Source: an uncultured Bacteroidia bacterium (GTDB taxonomy: Bacteria > Bacteroidota > Bacteroidia > Bacteroidales > F082). Taken from it: DNA of 39,777 bases. The notes below the pieces were generated by a model. That model had not been told where the DNA came from. It did not search any database and saw nothing but the letters and a program-made list of their open reading frames with translations. The position numbers and the translations under genes were made by a program. Each line of letters opens with the position of its first letter. Position 1 is the stretch's first letter. This document shows, in pieces, positions 1-8,873 of the stretch. The stretch is from assembly GCA_902770835.1 (NCBI GenBank), contig CACXUM010000045.1, positions 1 through 39,777 on the forward strand, in the 5' to 3' direction.

Positions 1-1
1 A

Positions 2-99
2 AGGTGACGCGATTCACCCAAATATTCTCACATCATATCGGATATGGTTGATAATCAATCGATAAGAAAAACATAAAATCTTAGCTGTCGAAGTCAGGA
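2..99. repeat. Left copy of 98-bp terminal inverted repeat
   Basis: These 98 bases are the exact reverse complement of positions 39680-39777. Identity stops abruptly after base 99 (G here, A in the other copy). The last codons of the rloB-like gene lie inside it. The simplest reading is that both contig ends enter the same multi-copy sequence, as happens at a branch in an assembly graph. A transposon end or an invertible segment is possible but cannot be shown from one contig. Confidence 0.95.
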
Positions 100-712
100 G
101 GTGCTGTACTGTGGTCACGGATTCTTGTGTCTCTTGGTTGTGTTTTTGCTTTAGTGTATACAATCTACAAGCTCTATCGTATGCTATTTGTAACGATGCC
201 AACATAATTTCAAACATCACGTCAGAAACATGTTTGGATTTGGCATCGTAATAGACCCCGTACTTTAGAAGCTGCTCGTTGATGATTCCAGCATAGGCAC
301 TGCGTTGCATAGCCCCCCCTTGATGGTCTTGGAAATGGAGGACAAACCAATATTCAAACGCTTGGTTGGAGTAAGCTACTTTGTAATTCTTGGATTTCGC
401 CAAGCGTATGGCCTCGTCAAAATCCGAGTTGTCATCCTTGTCGAAAACCACCCAAACCTCATCAAACCTTATCTTCTTGCGTTTTTCCAACTCCATGCGT
501 TTTTTCTCTGTTTCTTTGACGAGTTTTGTGGTGCTCATTCCGATTCCGATGGGCATGATGGTCACATTTGCTATGCGGAATTGTTTGAAATAATCCACCT
601 CGGTGTTTTCCCCTTCACAAACAATCAGGATAAGCTTGCGTGGCTGCTTGGTTCCCGCTGGCTTTTCCAGCATGGGCTCTGCGTTGATAAATGGATTCTT
701 CTTTACGGCCAT
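14..712 (-). CDS. rloB: RloB-like protein (AbiL-type defence partner)
   Basis: This is the probable second gene of a two-gene phage-defence operon. Near the N terminus (about residues 32-38, counted from ATG 712) it has the CEGENTE motif typical of RloB-like proteins, which have a TOPRIM-like fold. An acidic DKDD motif follows near residues 91-94, then FEYWFVLHF near 119-127. The family is known as the partner of RloA/AbiLi ATPases. The upstream ATPase stop codon (TGA at 718-720) overlaps an alternative GTG start at 719-721; ATG at 710-712 is the start chosen here, giving 232 aa. The last ~28 residues, after the expected terminal TTVQHL segment, are encoded by the 98-bp contig-end repeat, so the natural C terminus may have been replaced. 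Family assignment is good; activity is inference. Confidence 0.75.
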   Translation of the reverse strand: MAVKKNPFINAEPMLEKPAGTKQPRKLILIVCEGENTEVDYFKQFRIANVTIMPIGIGMSTTKLVKETEKKRMELEKRKKIRFDEVWVVFDKDDNSDFDEAIRLAKSKNYKVAYSNQAFEYWFVLHFQDHQGGAMQRSAYAGIINEQLLKYGVYYDAKSKHVSDVMFEIMLASLQIAYDRACRLYTLKQKHNQETQESVTTVQHLLTSTAKILCFSYRLIINHIRYDVRIFG

Positions 713-717
713 AATTA

Positions 718-1986
718 TCACTTGTTAAGGTTTCGACCTAAATCCTCCAAATAAGGCACACCTCCGAAACGGCCCTCACGATATAGTTTTCCGACTTTTG
801 CTGATTCTCTCAAACTGAAATCCGACACGGGAATCAAGAAGGCTTCCCCATAACGGTTTTTCTCGATGATGAAAACTTGGTCGCGCCTGAACAAAACAGC
901 ATCGTCTATAAGGCTGATGTTGTGCGTGTTGATGATGAGTTGTGCATCGTGAATGTTGGTTTCGTCAGATTGGAATAAAGCAACAAGGGCTTTCACCAAA
1001 TCATAGTGCAGGCCGTTGTCAATCTCGTCTATCCAAAGCACAGAACCTGTTTCCAAAGCATTAATAATAGGCTCTGCCAAAGAGAAGAAACGGTAGGTGC
1101 CGTACGACTCGTCCGATTCTAAACGGAACTTTACATATCCTATGGGAAGGTGTTGGTCATCATATTTGCGGTGTACCACATTGAACCCCAAATTGATAAG
1201 CTTGCCAATAGCATCGTTGGGCATCATCTCCCTCATCTCGCCTGTCAAAATCTCTTCAAGGGGTACTTCATTGGGAGTGACATCAGAAATGCCCAAATCA
1301 GCCGAAAGCAAGAAGTCTATTATTTTTGTTTTCATTGTGGGACTGTTCAAGGCGGTTCTGAGGTTTGGGGTCATTGTGTTTAAAGAGGTGGAAATGACGC
1401 TGTTGTGTTTGAACCAATCCAGAATGTTTTTTGAAAGTTCATCGTTCCACATCGACAATGCTGAAATGATTAAGGAGTTCTCCCTAAACATCTTTGCGGA
1501 TGACAAGTTGCTAAAGATTTTTGTGTTGATGTAGTGCTCATTATAGTAGGTGTCATGTCTATTAAACTCTAAAATTCGGATTTCCTTGCTTTTCTTGCGG
1601 AACAGCCATTCAGCCAAAATGTGGTTGCTGTTCAATTCAAATCCGTATCGGTATTGGATGCCGTCTTTGAGAAAAACCACTTCGAATGTGCTTGAAGCGT
1701 TTTCGCTATTGTTATCGAGCAGGAAAGGTGAATAGTTTTTCTGCCAAGTGTTGGTCTGGTTGTCGGCTGAAGTAAGTACAACTTCTCTCATAAAGTAAAA
1801 AGCTTGGAACAACTTGGTCTTGCCGCTTGCATTGGCACCATAAACAGCCGCTGTACGCAATAAAGAGTATTGTGGAGCCTGAATCAAGTTCTCCGACTTA
1901 TCCTTGTAATATTTGGAAGCGACAACATTGAAAACAGTTTCGTCTTTAAAACATTTGTAATTGTTGAATTTGAATTGGACCAGCAT
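718..1986 (-). CDS. rloA: RloA/AbiLi-like AAA ATPase
   Basis: This is an ABC/SMC-like AAA ATPase of 422 aa, about the usual length for RloA-type proteins. Visible motifs are a start typical of the family (MLVQFKFNNYKCFKDE), Walker A GANASGKT at about residues 50-57, an ABC-signature-like stretch (ESYGTYRFFSLAEP) at about 293-306, Walker B VLWIDEID at about 316-323, and a following switch segment LIINTHN. The open frame extends 48 codons further upstream, but that extension is hydrophobic and unlike the family, so ATG 1986 is chosen. The stop overlaps the start region of the rloB-like gene, which implies one transcript and translational coupling. AbiLi/AbiLii and RloA/RloB pairs are known for phage resistance; the target here is unknown. 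Confidence 0.8.
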   Translation of the reverse strand: MLVQFKFNNYKCFKDETVFNVVASKYYKDKSENLIQAPQYSLLRTAAVYGANASGKTKLFQAFYFMREVVLTSADNQTNTWQKNYSPFLLDNNSENASSTFEVVFLKDGIQYRYGFELNSNHILAEWLFRKKSKEIRILEFNRHDTYYNEHYINTKIFSNLSSAKMFRENSLIISALSMWNDELSKNILDWFKHNSVISTSLNTMTPNLRTALNSPTMKTKIIDFLLSADLGISDVTPNEVPLEEILTGEMREMMPNDAIGKLINLGFNVVHRKYDDQHLPIGYVKFRLESDESYGTYRFFSLAEPIINALETGSVLWIDEIDNGLHYDLVKALVALFQSDETNIHDAQLIINTHNISLIDDAVLFRRDQVFIIEKNRYGEAFLIPVSDFSLRESAKVGKLYREGRFGGVPYLEDLGRNLNK

Positions 1987-2159
1987 AATGTTGCTTTTTA
2001 GAATTTCGACTGCAAAGATAAGCAAAAAGCAGTACAAAAAACGCAATTTTTGCAAAAAACTTGCAAAAATTCTGTTTTTCGTGTTTGGGAAGTCTCGGAG
2101 CAATAAAAGGGTATCATAAATGAAAATCAAATTTTTTCCTATATTTTTTGCTGAAACAC

Positions 2160-2188
2160 TTTGCGAAACGAAAAAAAGTGTACCTTTG
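2160..2188 (+). promoter_or_regulatory. Bacteroidota promoter of rpmB
   Basis: TTTG at 2160-2163 and TACCTTTG at 2181-2188 match the sigma-ABfr-type pattern (TTTG, then TAnnTTTG). The spacer is 17 bp, a little short. The element lies about 46 bp before the L28 start. Confidence 0.6.
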
Positions 2189-2234
2189 CAGCCCGTTACA
2201 GAGTGGACAATTAAATAATAAAGGATAAAGAGTC

Positions 2235-2477
2235 ATGTCAAAAGTTTGTCAAATTACAGGAAAAAAGGTCATGCACGGTAACAATGTTTCTCACTCCAAC
2301 AAGAAGACGAAGAGGACATTCGAACCGAATTTGAAAATCAAGAAATTCTATGTTCCGGAATGGGATGAGTGGATCGTGCTGAAGGTTTCGGCTGCCGGTT
2401 TGCGCACCATCAACAAGAAGGGCGTTTATGCAGCCATCATGGAGTCTGCCGAAAAAGGTAACCTTGAGCGTTGGTAA
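2235..2477 (+). CDS. rpmB: 50S ribosomal protein L28
   Basis: This 80-aa basic protein opens with [20 protein letters not shown], the standard start of bacterial L28, a protein of the large ribosomal subunit. The length is normal for Bacteroidota. In many Bacteroidales rpmB is followed by rpmG and a small DUF4295 gene. Here neither is present, and a hairpin terminator (2500-2528) follows directly, so it appears to be monocistronic. A good promoter lies just upstream. The identification is secure. Confidence 0.97.
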   Translation: MSKVCQITGKKVMHGNNVSHSNKKTKRTFEPNLKIKKFYVPEWDEWIVLKVSAAGLRTINKKGVYAAIMESAEKGNLERW

Positions 2478-2499
2478 TCCCAATGTGAACTATATTGGA

Positions 2500-2528
2500 G
2501 CCGTTGTGCCTTGCGCAGCGGCTTTTTT
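2500..2528 (+). terminator. Rho-independent terminator after rpmB
   Basis: A hairpin spans 2500-2522: GCCGTTGTGC pairs with GCGCAGCGGC, with two G-U pairs and a three-base loop. A T-run follows. Confidence 0.8.
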
Positions 2529-2593
2529 CGTTTGGAAGAAGTTCATTTTGCCTTGACTATATAATATTTCCGACCCTTTTCAGTTATCCTTTC

Positions 2594-5113
2594 ATGCGAG
2601 CGAAATTCATCATAGCATTGTTGCTTCTCACCTTTGCGGCATCAGCCCAAGATTTGCCCGTGGGCACGGTTTACGGCAAGGTGACCGACGAGCATGGGCA
2701 TCCGATTGAGATGGCCAATGTGGTGGTGCCTGAGTTGTTGGTGGGCTACACGACCAACTCGCGCGGCTACTATGAGTTGACGCTGCTGTCGGATACAACT
2801 TGGATGCTCCATTTTTCGTTTGTCGGCTATGAACAAAGGCACACTGCCGTGCGCTTGCGGAAAGGGGAGAAGCGGAAATTGGACATGGTGCTGAAATCCA
2901 CTGCCACGGTGCTGCCCGATGCGGTCATCAGCGACCGCGCCACCGATGCTTCGAGCCTCACTCGACTGAACGCCAAGCAAGCCACCTTGCTCCCCTCGAT
3001 GGGCGGCGGGGTTGAAACGCTCATCAAGACCTTGCCGGGTGTGGTGTCGAACAATGAACTGAGCTCGCAATACCGTGTGCGAGGCGGCAATTTTGATGAG
3101 AACCTGATTTATGTGAACGGCATCGAGATTTACCGTCCGTTCCTCGTAGGGTCGGGGCAACAGGAGGGTTTGAGTTTCGTCAACTCACGGTTGGTCAACA
3201 ATATAGAGTTTTCGGCAGGCGGCTTTGCTGCTGAATATGGCGACAAGATGTCTTCAGTCCTTGATGTGACCTACAAGTCGCCACGCGAAACGGCGGCTTC
3301 GCTCGTTTTGAGCCTTTTGGGTGCCGAAGCCCATGTGGAGGGTGCGACGAAAAACGAGAAATTCAGTTACCTCGTGGGCGCACGCTACAAGAACACATCA
3401 TTGGCTCTCGGCATGTTGGACACCAAAGGCGACTATCGCCCCAACTTCACCGATGCGCAAGGCTTGTTTAATTTCAAATTCAGCGAGAAATGGGACTTGT
3501 CGTTTTTGGGCTATTATTCCAAAAACAGGTACATGCTGATTCCGAAAACCGCCAAAATCAATGTGGGCAACCTCAATTTGCCGATGCAATTGAAGGTCTT
3601 TTTCGACGGTCAAGAGGTTGACGACTACACCACCGGCCTTGGAGCATTGACTTTGTCGTACAAACCTCACAACAACTTAAACCTGAAATGGATACTTTCG
3701 GCTTATTCGGCCTACGAAACCGAGACTTACGACATACAGGAGGCGTATGAGTTTGGGGTGCGCAACACTTCCTTCGGCACTGAGAATTTCGGTGAAGTGA
3801 TTGAGAGTTTCGATGTTGGAACGCTCACCAAACATGCCCGCAACGGCTTCTATGCGCAGGTCTACAACCTTGACCATAAGGGACTTTACGCCTTCGACCC
3901 ATGTCTGTTGAAGTGGGGATTGCGTTTCCAGCATCAGGATATTGACGATGTGGTTGACGAATGGCAAATGTTCGACTCGGCAGGCTACACCATGCCACAT
4001 CCCCACGATGTGATTGGCAGCTATCCGGAAATCTTGCCCGAAGTGGAGATGGACTTCAACCATAAGGCGCATAATGTGCTTTCCATCAATAATTTGGATG
4101 GATTTGTGCAAAATTCATGGACAATTCCCTGCCGCGATAATGGCGCGTTTGTCATCACTGGCGGCCTGCGTGCCAATTATTGGGGCTATAATAATAAGGT
4201 GTATGTAAGTCCGAGGGCGGGCATTGCCTACAAACCTGAAGATGAGAAACGTGAGAGAGTGTACCGGCTTTCGGGCGGTGTCTACAACCAAACGCCGTTC
4301 TACCGCGAAATCCGCAACCGCGACGGCAGCCTCTACATGGATGCCGAAGTACAACGTTCCTACCAGATTGTGGCGGGTCACGATTTCAAGTTCCATGCTT
4401 GGAACCGGCCTTTCATCCTGACTACGGAACTGTATTACAAGTATTTTACCCATGTCATTCCTTACGACATCGATAATGTCCGCATCCGCTATTATGCCGA
4501 CCAGTCGGCGAAGGCTTATGCCACTGGCATGGATTTAAAGGTGAACGGTGAGTTTGTGAAGGGCATCGATAGCTGGGCGAGTTTGTCCATCATGCGGGCG
4601 CGCGAGGACATTCGTGGCGACTATTGCCTGCTCGGTGTCAATGGCGACACGCTTCCATTCTATAACCATAGGGACGCTGATGTGGCCGATACGCTATCCT
4701 TGGGCTGGCATTATCGTCCTTCAAATCAGTTGATTAATTTCTCGTTGTTTTTCCAAGACTACATCCCTAATTTCCCGACTTGGCGCGTCAACATGACCTT
4801 GACCTTTGGCGTGGGCCTGCCCTACAACAGCAACAATTCCGACTTTTACGACCCTCAAGGGCGTTATCCCGCCTATCGCCGCGTCGACATTGGCTTCAGC
4901 AAACAACTCATCAGCGAGGCAAGCAGTTTCAGCAAAGGCAATCCACTGCGGTATGTGAAAAACATGTTTATTAGCGTGGATGTTTTCAACCTTTTGGACA
5001 TTCCCAACACAATTTCCTACACTTGGGTAAAATTTGTTGACAACCGATATTACGGCATCAACAACTACCTGACACCGAGGTATGTGAATGTCAAGTTGGT
5101 GATGGAGTTTTGA
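2594..5113 (+). CDS. TonB-dependent outer-membrane receptor with carboxypeptidase-regulatory-like domain
   Basis: This is an outer-membrane beta-barrel receptor of 839 aa. The start is placed at ATG 2594 because a clean signal peptide follows (MRAKFIIALLLLTFAASAQ); the 33 in-frame codons before it look untranslated. After the signal peptide comes a CarboxypepD_reg-like domain (VGTVYGKVTDEHGHPIEMAN, about residues 23-105), then a plug domain (about 120-225, with YRVRGGNFDENLIYVNGIEI), then the barrel, ending in a C-terminal Phe typical of outer-membrane barrels. There is no SusD-like neighbour, so this is not a classical SusC/D pair. Its ligand cannot be told from the sequence. A palindromic extragenic repeat separates it from the convergent peptidase gene. 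Confidence 0.9.
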   Translation: MRAKFIIALLLLTFAASAQDLPVGTVYGKVTDEHGHPIEMANVVVPELLVGYTTNSRGYYELTLLSDTTWMLHFSFVGYEQRHTAVRLRKGEKRKLDMVLKSTATVLPDAVISDRATDASSLTRLNAKQATLLPSMGGGVETLIKTLPGVVSNNELSSQYRVRGGNFDENLIYVNGIEIYRPFLVGSGQQEGLSFVNSRLVNNIEFSAGGFAAEYGDKMSSVLDVTYKSPRETAASLVLSLLGAEAHVEGATKNEKFSYLVGARYKNTSLALGMLDTKGDYRPNFTDAQGLFNFKFSEKWDLSFLGYYSKNRYMLIPKTAKINVGNLNLPMQLKVFFDGQEVDDYTTGLGALTLSYKPHNNLNLKWILSAYSAYETETYDIQEAYEFGVRNTSFGTENFGEVIESFDVGTLTKHARNGFYAQVYNLDHKGLYAFDPCLLKWGLRFQHQDIDDVVDEWQMFDSAGYTMPHPHDVIGSYPEILPEVEMDFNHKAHNVLSINNLDGFVQNSWTIPCRDNGAFVITGGLRANYWGYNNKVYVSPRAGIAYKPEDEKRERVYRLSGGVYNQTPFYREIRNRDGSLYMDAEVQRSYQIVAGHDFKFHAWNRPFILTTELYYKYFTHVIPYDIDNVRIRYYADQSAKAYATGMDLKVNGEFVKGIDSWASLSIMRAREDIRGDYCLLGVNGDTLPFYNHRDADVADTLSLGWHYRPSNQLINFSLFFQDYIPNFPTWRVNMTLTFGVGLPYNSNNSDFYDPQGRYPAYRRVDIGFSKQLISEASSFSKGNPLRYVKNMFISVDVFNLLDIPNTISYTWVKFVDNRYYGINNYLTPRYVNVKLVMEF

Positions 5114-5121
5114 TTCTATTA

Positions 5122-5179
5122 CACGCAAAATCCGCAGAATCTTGAGAATAATGTCCCATGGTTCTGCGGATTCTTCGTG
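5122..5179. terminator. Extragenic palindrome acting as bidirectional terminator
   Basis: Bases 5122-5139 and 5162-5179 form an inverted repeat (16 of 18 pairs) carrying the ATCCGCAGAA core. It sits between two convergent genes. The same core (CGCAGAA and its complement) recurs at 14354-14440 and 39366-39450, so this is one member of a repeat family. Confidence 0.7.
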
Positions 5180-5190
5180 AGAAAAAACAA

Positions 5191-6612
5191 TCAATACATT
5201 CCCGTCATCTTAATCCATTCTCTTCCTTGTGCACAGATTTCCTCGACCTCCGAAACGGTCTTGGGAATCGGTCTGCCGAGGATGCGGTTGCCGTCTGCGG
5301 TGATGAGTAAATCGTCCTCGATGCGGATGCCGCCAAAGTCCTTGTAAGTTTCCAACTTCTCGTAATTGATGAACTCTTTGAACTTGCCTTCGGCCTTCCA
5401 CATATCGATGAGTGTCGGGATGAAGTAAATGCCCGGCTCGTCGGTGACCACAAAGCCCGGTTTCAAGGTCTTGCCGCAACGCAATCCGCTGAATCCTAAC
5501 TTGGTAGAGCGCGGGGTGATGTCGTCGTAGCCAACGTAAGTCTCGCCGAGGCCTTCCATGTCGTGTACGTCCATGCCGAGCATGTGGCCGAGGCCGTGAG
5601 GCATGAAGAGCCAGTGTGCGCCGTTCATCAGGGCTTCTTCGGTGTCGCCTTTCATCAGGCCGACGCCTTTTAAGCCTTCAATCAGAGTGCGGCAGGCCAA
5701 GGTGTGCATCACCATATAAGGCATATAGGGGCGCGTTTGTTCGGCCACGGCTTGGTTGGCGGCAAGCACGATTTCATAGATTTCGCGCTGGCGTGTGTTG
5801 AACTTGCCACCTACGGGCGTGGTGCGGGTGAAGTCGGAGGCGTAGTAGTTTTCCGTTTCGGCACCGGCATCGCAGACCATCATACGGCCTTCCTTCAGCA
5901 CGTTGTGGTGACCGTGGTTGTGCAAGGTCTGGCCATCGACACTCAAAATGACGGGGAACGACACAGGACCGCCGCCCGACAGCGAAAGGCCTTCCACCAC
6001 GCCAGCAATCTCTTGTTCGACCATGCCGGGCTTGCACATCTTCATTGCGGTGGTGTGCATGTAATAAGCGGTGTTGGCGGCACGTTCCATTTCGGCGATT
6101 TCGAGAGGACTCTTCACCTCGCGCATGGCAATGACGGCCTTGATGAGTTCGAGGCTGACATATTCCTGCACCTTATTAATATGGCACCCCAACCACTCGG
6201 AGCATTGGATTTTAGTGTCGGCGCGATAGGTCGGCAGGATGTGGATCTGGCGGCCTTTGGCGATGGCTTGTTGGATGTATTCTCCGAACTTGTTGAAGTC
6301 GCGGCAGTCGGTGATGCCGATGCAGTCGCCTTGTTCTTTCAGTGAGGGCAGGGGGCCGCACCAAATCACGTCGTCGATGGTCACGTCAACGCCGAAGAGG
6401 ATTTCCTCGCCCGTCTCAAAGTCGATAACGCCGACCAAGTCGGGGTGGTTGAGGCCGAAATAGTAGGAGAAATTGCTGTCCTGACGGTAGATATAGGTGT
6501 TGTCAGGGTAGTTGAAGGGTGCTTCGTTGTTGGCCGGGAAGAACGCGATGCCCTTCTGAATCATCTTTTTCAATGTGGCGCGACGGCCACTGTAAACGTC
6601 TTTTGCGAACAT
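5191..6612 (-). CDS. pepP: Xaa-Pro aminopeptidase (M24B)
   Basis: This is a cytoplasmic metallo-aminopeptidase that removes an N-terminal residue preceding proline. It is 473 aa from ATG 6612; the 21 in-frame codons upstream look like leader and are excluded. An AMP_N-type N-terminal domain (with the RQDSNFSYYFGLNHPD segment) is followed by the pita-bread M24 domain. The dinuclear metal ligands are visible as VCDAGAE and SDFTRTT (two Asp), HGLGHMLGMDVHD (His), DEPGIYF (Glu) and IRIEDDLLI (Glu). It lies 59 bp downstream of a second M24 gene on the same strand and is probably co-transcribed with it. Confidence 0.9.
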   Translation of the reverse strand: MFAKDVYSGRRATLKKMIQKGIAFFPANNEAPFNYPDNTYIYRQDSNFSYYFGLNHPDLVGVIDFETGEEILFGVDVTIDDVIWCGPLPSLKEQGDCIGITDCRDFNKFGEYIQQAIAKGRQIHILPTYRADTKIQCSEWLGCHINKVQEYVSLELIKAVIAMREVKSPLEIAEMERAANTAYYMHTTAMKMCKPGMVEQEIAGVVEGLSLSGGGPVSFPVILSVDGQTLHNHGHHNVLKEGRMMVCDAGAETENYYASDFTRTTPVGGKFNTRQREIYEIVLAANQAVAEQTRPYMPYMVMHTLACRTLIEGLKGVGLMKGDTEEALMNGAHWLFMPHGLGHMLGMDVHDMEGLGETYVGYDDITPRSTKLGFSGLRCGKTLKPGFVVTDEPGIYFIPTLIDMWKAEGKFKEFINYEKLETYKDFGGIRIEDDLLITADGNRILGRPIPKTVSEVEEICAQGREWIKMTGMY

Positions 6613-6671
6613 ATTTATTTTGTTTAATTGTTGAATGTTGAATTGTTTGGTCACAAAACCTGCAAAAATAA

Positions 6672-7964
6672 TCAATTTTTCATCGCCGCCTCAATCTCCT
6701 CGATTTCCGTCGGCAATTCTTCAAACAAATTGATTGGTTCGCCGTCGGTAATCAAAAGGTCGTTCTCAATGCGGATGCCGATGCCTTCTTCACGGATGTA
6801 AAGCCCTGGCTCACAGGTGAGTATCATCCCTGGCTCAAATGGTTTGAATTTGTCGATGCTGTCGTGTACGTCAAGGCCGATGTGGTGCGACATGCCGTGC
6901 ATCAAATATTTCTTGTAAAGCGGCTTGTCGGGGTTTTGGTTTTTCACGTCCTCGGCGGTGAAAAGTCCGAGCTTAATCATCTCTTGTTCCATCAACTTGT
7001 AAGTCGTCTCGTTGATTTCGTTGATGGTGCCGCCGGGACGGTAGAGTTTCGTGATTTCCTTCATCACGCGAAGCACGGCGTTGTAGCAATCTTTTTGTCT
7101 TTCAGTGAATTTGCCGTTGATGGGGATGGTGCGGCTGAGGTCGGAAGAGTAGTTTTTCAACTCGCAGCCGATGTCGAAAAGGATGAGGTCGCCGTCGTTG
7201 AGTTGGCTTTGGTTCTTGCAATAATGTAGGCAACAGGCGTTTTTGCCGCCCGCGATGATGGGTGCGTAGGCGTGGCCCGAAGCGTTGTTTTTCTTGAAAA
7301 TGTACTCGATTTCGGCTTGCACCTCGTATTCGTTCATGCCAGGTTTCACCGTTTCCAAGCAACGGCGGAATGCCTTTGCTGTAATGTCGCAAGCCTGCCG
7401 AGTGATGGCGATTTCGTCTTCCGATTTGATCATGCGCAAAGCATTGAGAATCGGGGCGGTGCGACCATAGTTGTGCATCGGGTAACGCTCCTTCACCTGC
7501 TTGACGAATCGTTTTTGTATGGTTTCAACGGCGCACTCGTATTTCGGGTACTCGTAGCTGTTCAAAATAATCGTGTCGGCATAGCCAGAAAGGGCGATGT
7601 CGTTCAAGAAACTCCAAAAAGCGTCGCTTCCTTTGATGGTTTTCACGCCCGAAAGCTCGGTGGCTTGGGCATTGTCGAGCATTTCGCCTTGCCAAGTGGC
7701 TTTCACCTCGTCGTAAGGCTCAATGAAAAGGATTTCGCGCAGGTCTTCAATGGGATAGTCGGGCGTGATGAGGAGGTAGGTGTTCTCCTCGTTGATGCCC
7801 GTAAGGTAAAAGAAATCAGACTGTTGGCGGAATGGATAGAACTCGTCGCCGTTGCGCGGCATGGCTTCATTAGCGGTGAAGACGGCCACCGACTTGGGCG
7901 GCAGTTGTGCCGCAAAATTGGCCCTGTTTCGGATGAAAAGGCGGTTGGGAATTGGTGTAATCAT
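6672..7964 (-). CDS. Xaa-Pro aminopeptidase paralogue (M24B)
   Basis: This is a second aminopeptidase P, 430 aa from ATG 7964. A TTG start 11 codons upstream is possible but falls inside the promoter element. It has an AMP_N domain (RQQSDFFYLTGINEENTYL) and a complete set of metal ligands: LFDIGCE and SSDLSRT (Asp, Asp), HGMSHHIGLDVHD (His), CEPGLYI (Glu) and IRIENDLLI (Glu). It is clearly diverged from its downstream neighbour, so the pair is an old duplication or a functional split rather than a recent copy. A TATTTTTG element at 7985-7992 gives the likely shared promoter. Confidence 0.9.
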   Translation of the reverse strand: MITPIPNRLFIRNRANFAAQLPPKSVAVFTANEAMPRNGDEFYPFRQQSDFFYLTGINEENTYLLITPDYPIEDLREILFIEPYDEVKATWQGEMLDNAQATELSGVKTIKGSDAFWSFLNDIALSGYADTIILNSYEYPKYECAVETIQKRFVKQVKERYPMHNYGRTAPILNALRMIKSEDEIAITRQACDITAKAFRRCLETVKPGMNEYEVQAEIEYIFKKNNASGHAYAPIIAGGKNACCLHYCKNQSQLNDGDLILFDIGCELKNYSSDLSRTIPINGKFTERQKDCYNAVLRVMKEITKLYRPGGTINEINETTYKLMEQEMIKLGLFTAEDVKNQNPDKPLYKKYLMHGMSHHIGLDVHDSIDKFKPFEPGMILTCEPGLYIREEGIGIRIENDLLITDGEPINLFEELPTEIEEIEAAMKN

Positions 7965-7984
7965 ATCATGCGATTTTGGAATTT

Positions 7985-7992
7985 CAAAAATA
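7985..7992 (-). promoter_or_regulatory. -7 element for the M24 peptidase operon
   Basis: TATTTTTG on the minus strand, 20 bp before ATG 7964, fits TAnnTTTG. No convincing -33 TTTG is seen at the expected distance. Confidence 0.45.
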
Positions 7993-8034
7993 GACAAAAT
8001 TCCTTGATGCGGCGAAAAAATGTCAAAAAAGAAA

Positions 8035-8065
8035 AGCGTCGCACATCAGAAGGATGCACGACGCT
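8035..8065 (-). terminator. Terminator of the 8090-8809 gene
   Basis: AGCGTCG (8035-8041) pairs with CGACGCT (8059-8065). On the minus strand a T-rich run follows. It sits between the end of the barrel gene and the promoter of the peptidase operon. Confidence 0.75.
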
Positions 8066-8089
8066 CTTTTTTGTTTTTAAATCTATGGT

Positions 8090-8809
8090 TTACAGGAATT
8101 TGTAACCAATGGTCACCATAAACATATTGGTGTGGACATTGGAAATGTTGTTGGTGTCGATGTATTGGCCCCATTCCGTGTTGTTGATAAGGCTGGCACC
8201 GAACAATTTGGTGATGCCGAAGTTGTAGTTGATGTCGAGCGTGATTCTGTCGAGCACATCCACGCCGAGGCCGCCTTGCATACCGAAAGCGATTTTCTTG
8301 GTGTCGAATGTCTCGTTATCGATTTCAGTAGGCTCGATGTTGCCAACTGACTGGCTCACCAAAGTCTTTTGAGGCAAGGTGAAATTGAGCGTTGGGCCTA
8401 CTTGGGCGCGAATGGCAATGAGGTCGTCGATGATTTCGTACTTGTAGCCCAAGAAAATCGGCACTTGGATGTTCATGGCGTTCAGGGTGAAATCAACACC
8501 GGCACCGTCGGGAATGGTGATGTCGCCGATAATGACATCTTGGTGTACATTGGTATTCAGTTCAAAAACATTCGATGTCTTGAACCAAAGTGCCTCTGGC
8601 TGCACATAGAAGCCGCCGATCCCAATGCGGCCGAACAGGCCAAGAGTGAAATGGTTGGCAAATCCTGCCTTGATGTCTTCTTTTTGGTAGGAGAGTTTTG
8701 CGGTTTGATAACCAACTTTAGGGCCAATGCCAAAGTCGAGGCCGCCACCGGCAAAAGCAGTACTGCCCATCATTAGCAGTGCTGCAATCAGTAAAAACGT
8801 CTTTTTCAT
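8090..8809 (-). CDS. PorT-like outer-membrane beta-barrel protein
   Basis: This 239-aa protein starts with a clear signal peptide (MKKTFLLIAALLMMGSTAFA) followed by a Gly/aromatic-rich barrel with alternating hydrophobic strands (FGIGPKVGYQTAKLSY, FYVQPEALWFK) and a C-terminal strand ending in GYKFL. It fits the small 'outer membrane beta-barrel' (PorT/OMP_b-brl) families common in Bacteroidota. The specific role is unknown. It is divergent from a second barrel gene at 8927, with back-to-back TACTTTTG promoters. Confidence 0.8.
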   Translation of the reverse strand: MKKTFLLIAALLMMGSTAFAGGGLDFGIGPKVGYQTAKLSYQKEDIKAGFANHFTLGLFGRIGIGGFYVQPEALWFKTSNVFELNTNVHQDVIIGDITIPDGAGVDFTLNAMNIQVPIFLGYKYEIIDDLIAIRAQVGPTLNFTLPQKTLVSQSVGNIEPTEIDNETFDTKKIAFGMQGGLGVDVLDRITLDINYNFGITKLFGASLINNTEWGQYIDTNNISNVHTNMFMVTIGYKFL

Positions 8810-8848
8810 TTTTGATGTGTTTTAGTGAATGATTTGATGAATTTGCGG

Positions 8849-8856
8849 CAAAAGTA
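8849..8856 (-). promoter_or_regulatory. -7 element of the 8090-8809 gene
   Basis: TACTTTTG on the minus strand, 40 bp before the start codon, matches TAnnTTTG. Confidence 0.5.
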
Positions 8857-8873
8857 AGAATCATTTTTCAATT

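Noticed and set aside
1987-2130. 48-codon N-terminal extension of the RloA-like ATPase
   Set aside because: The extension is hydrophobic, without family similarity, while ATG 1986 gives the standard start.
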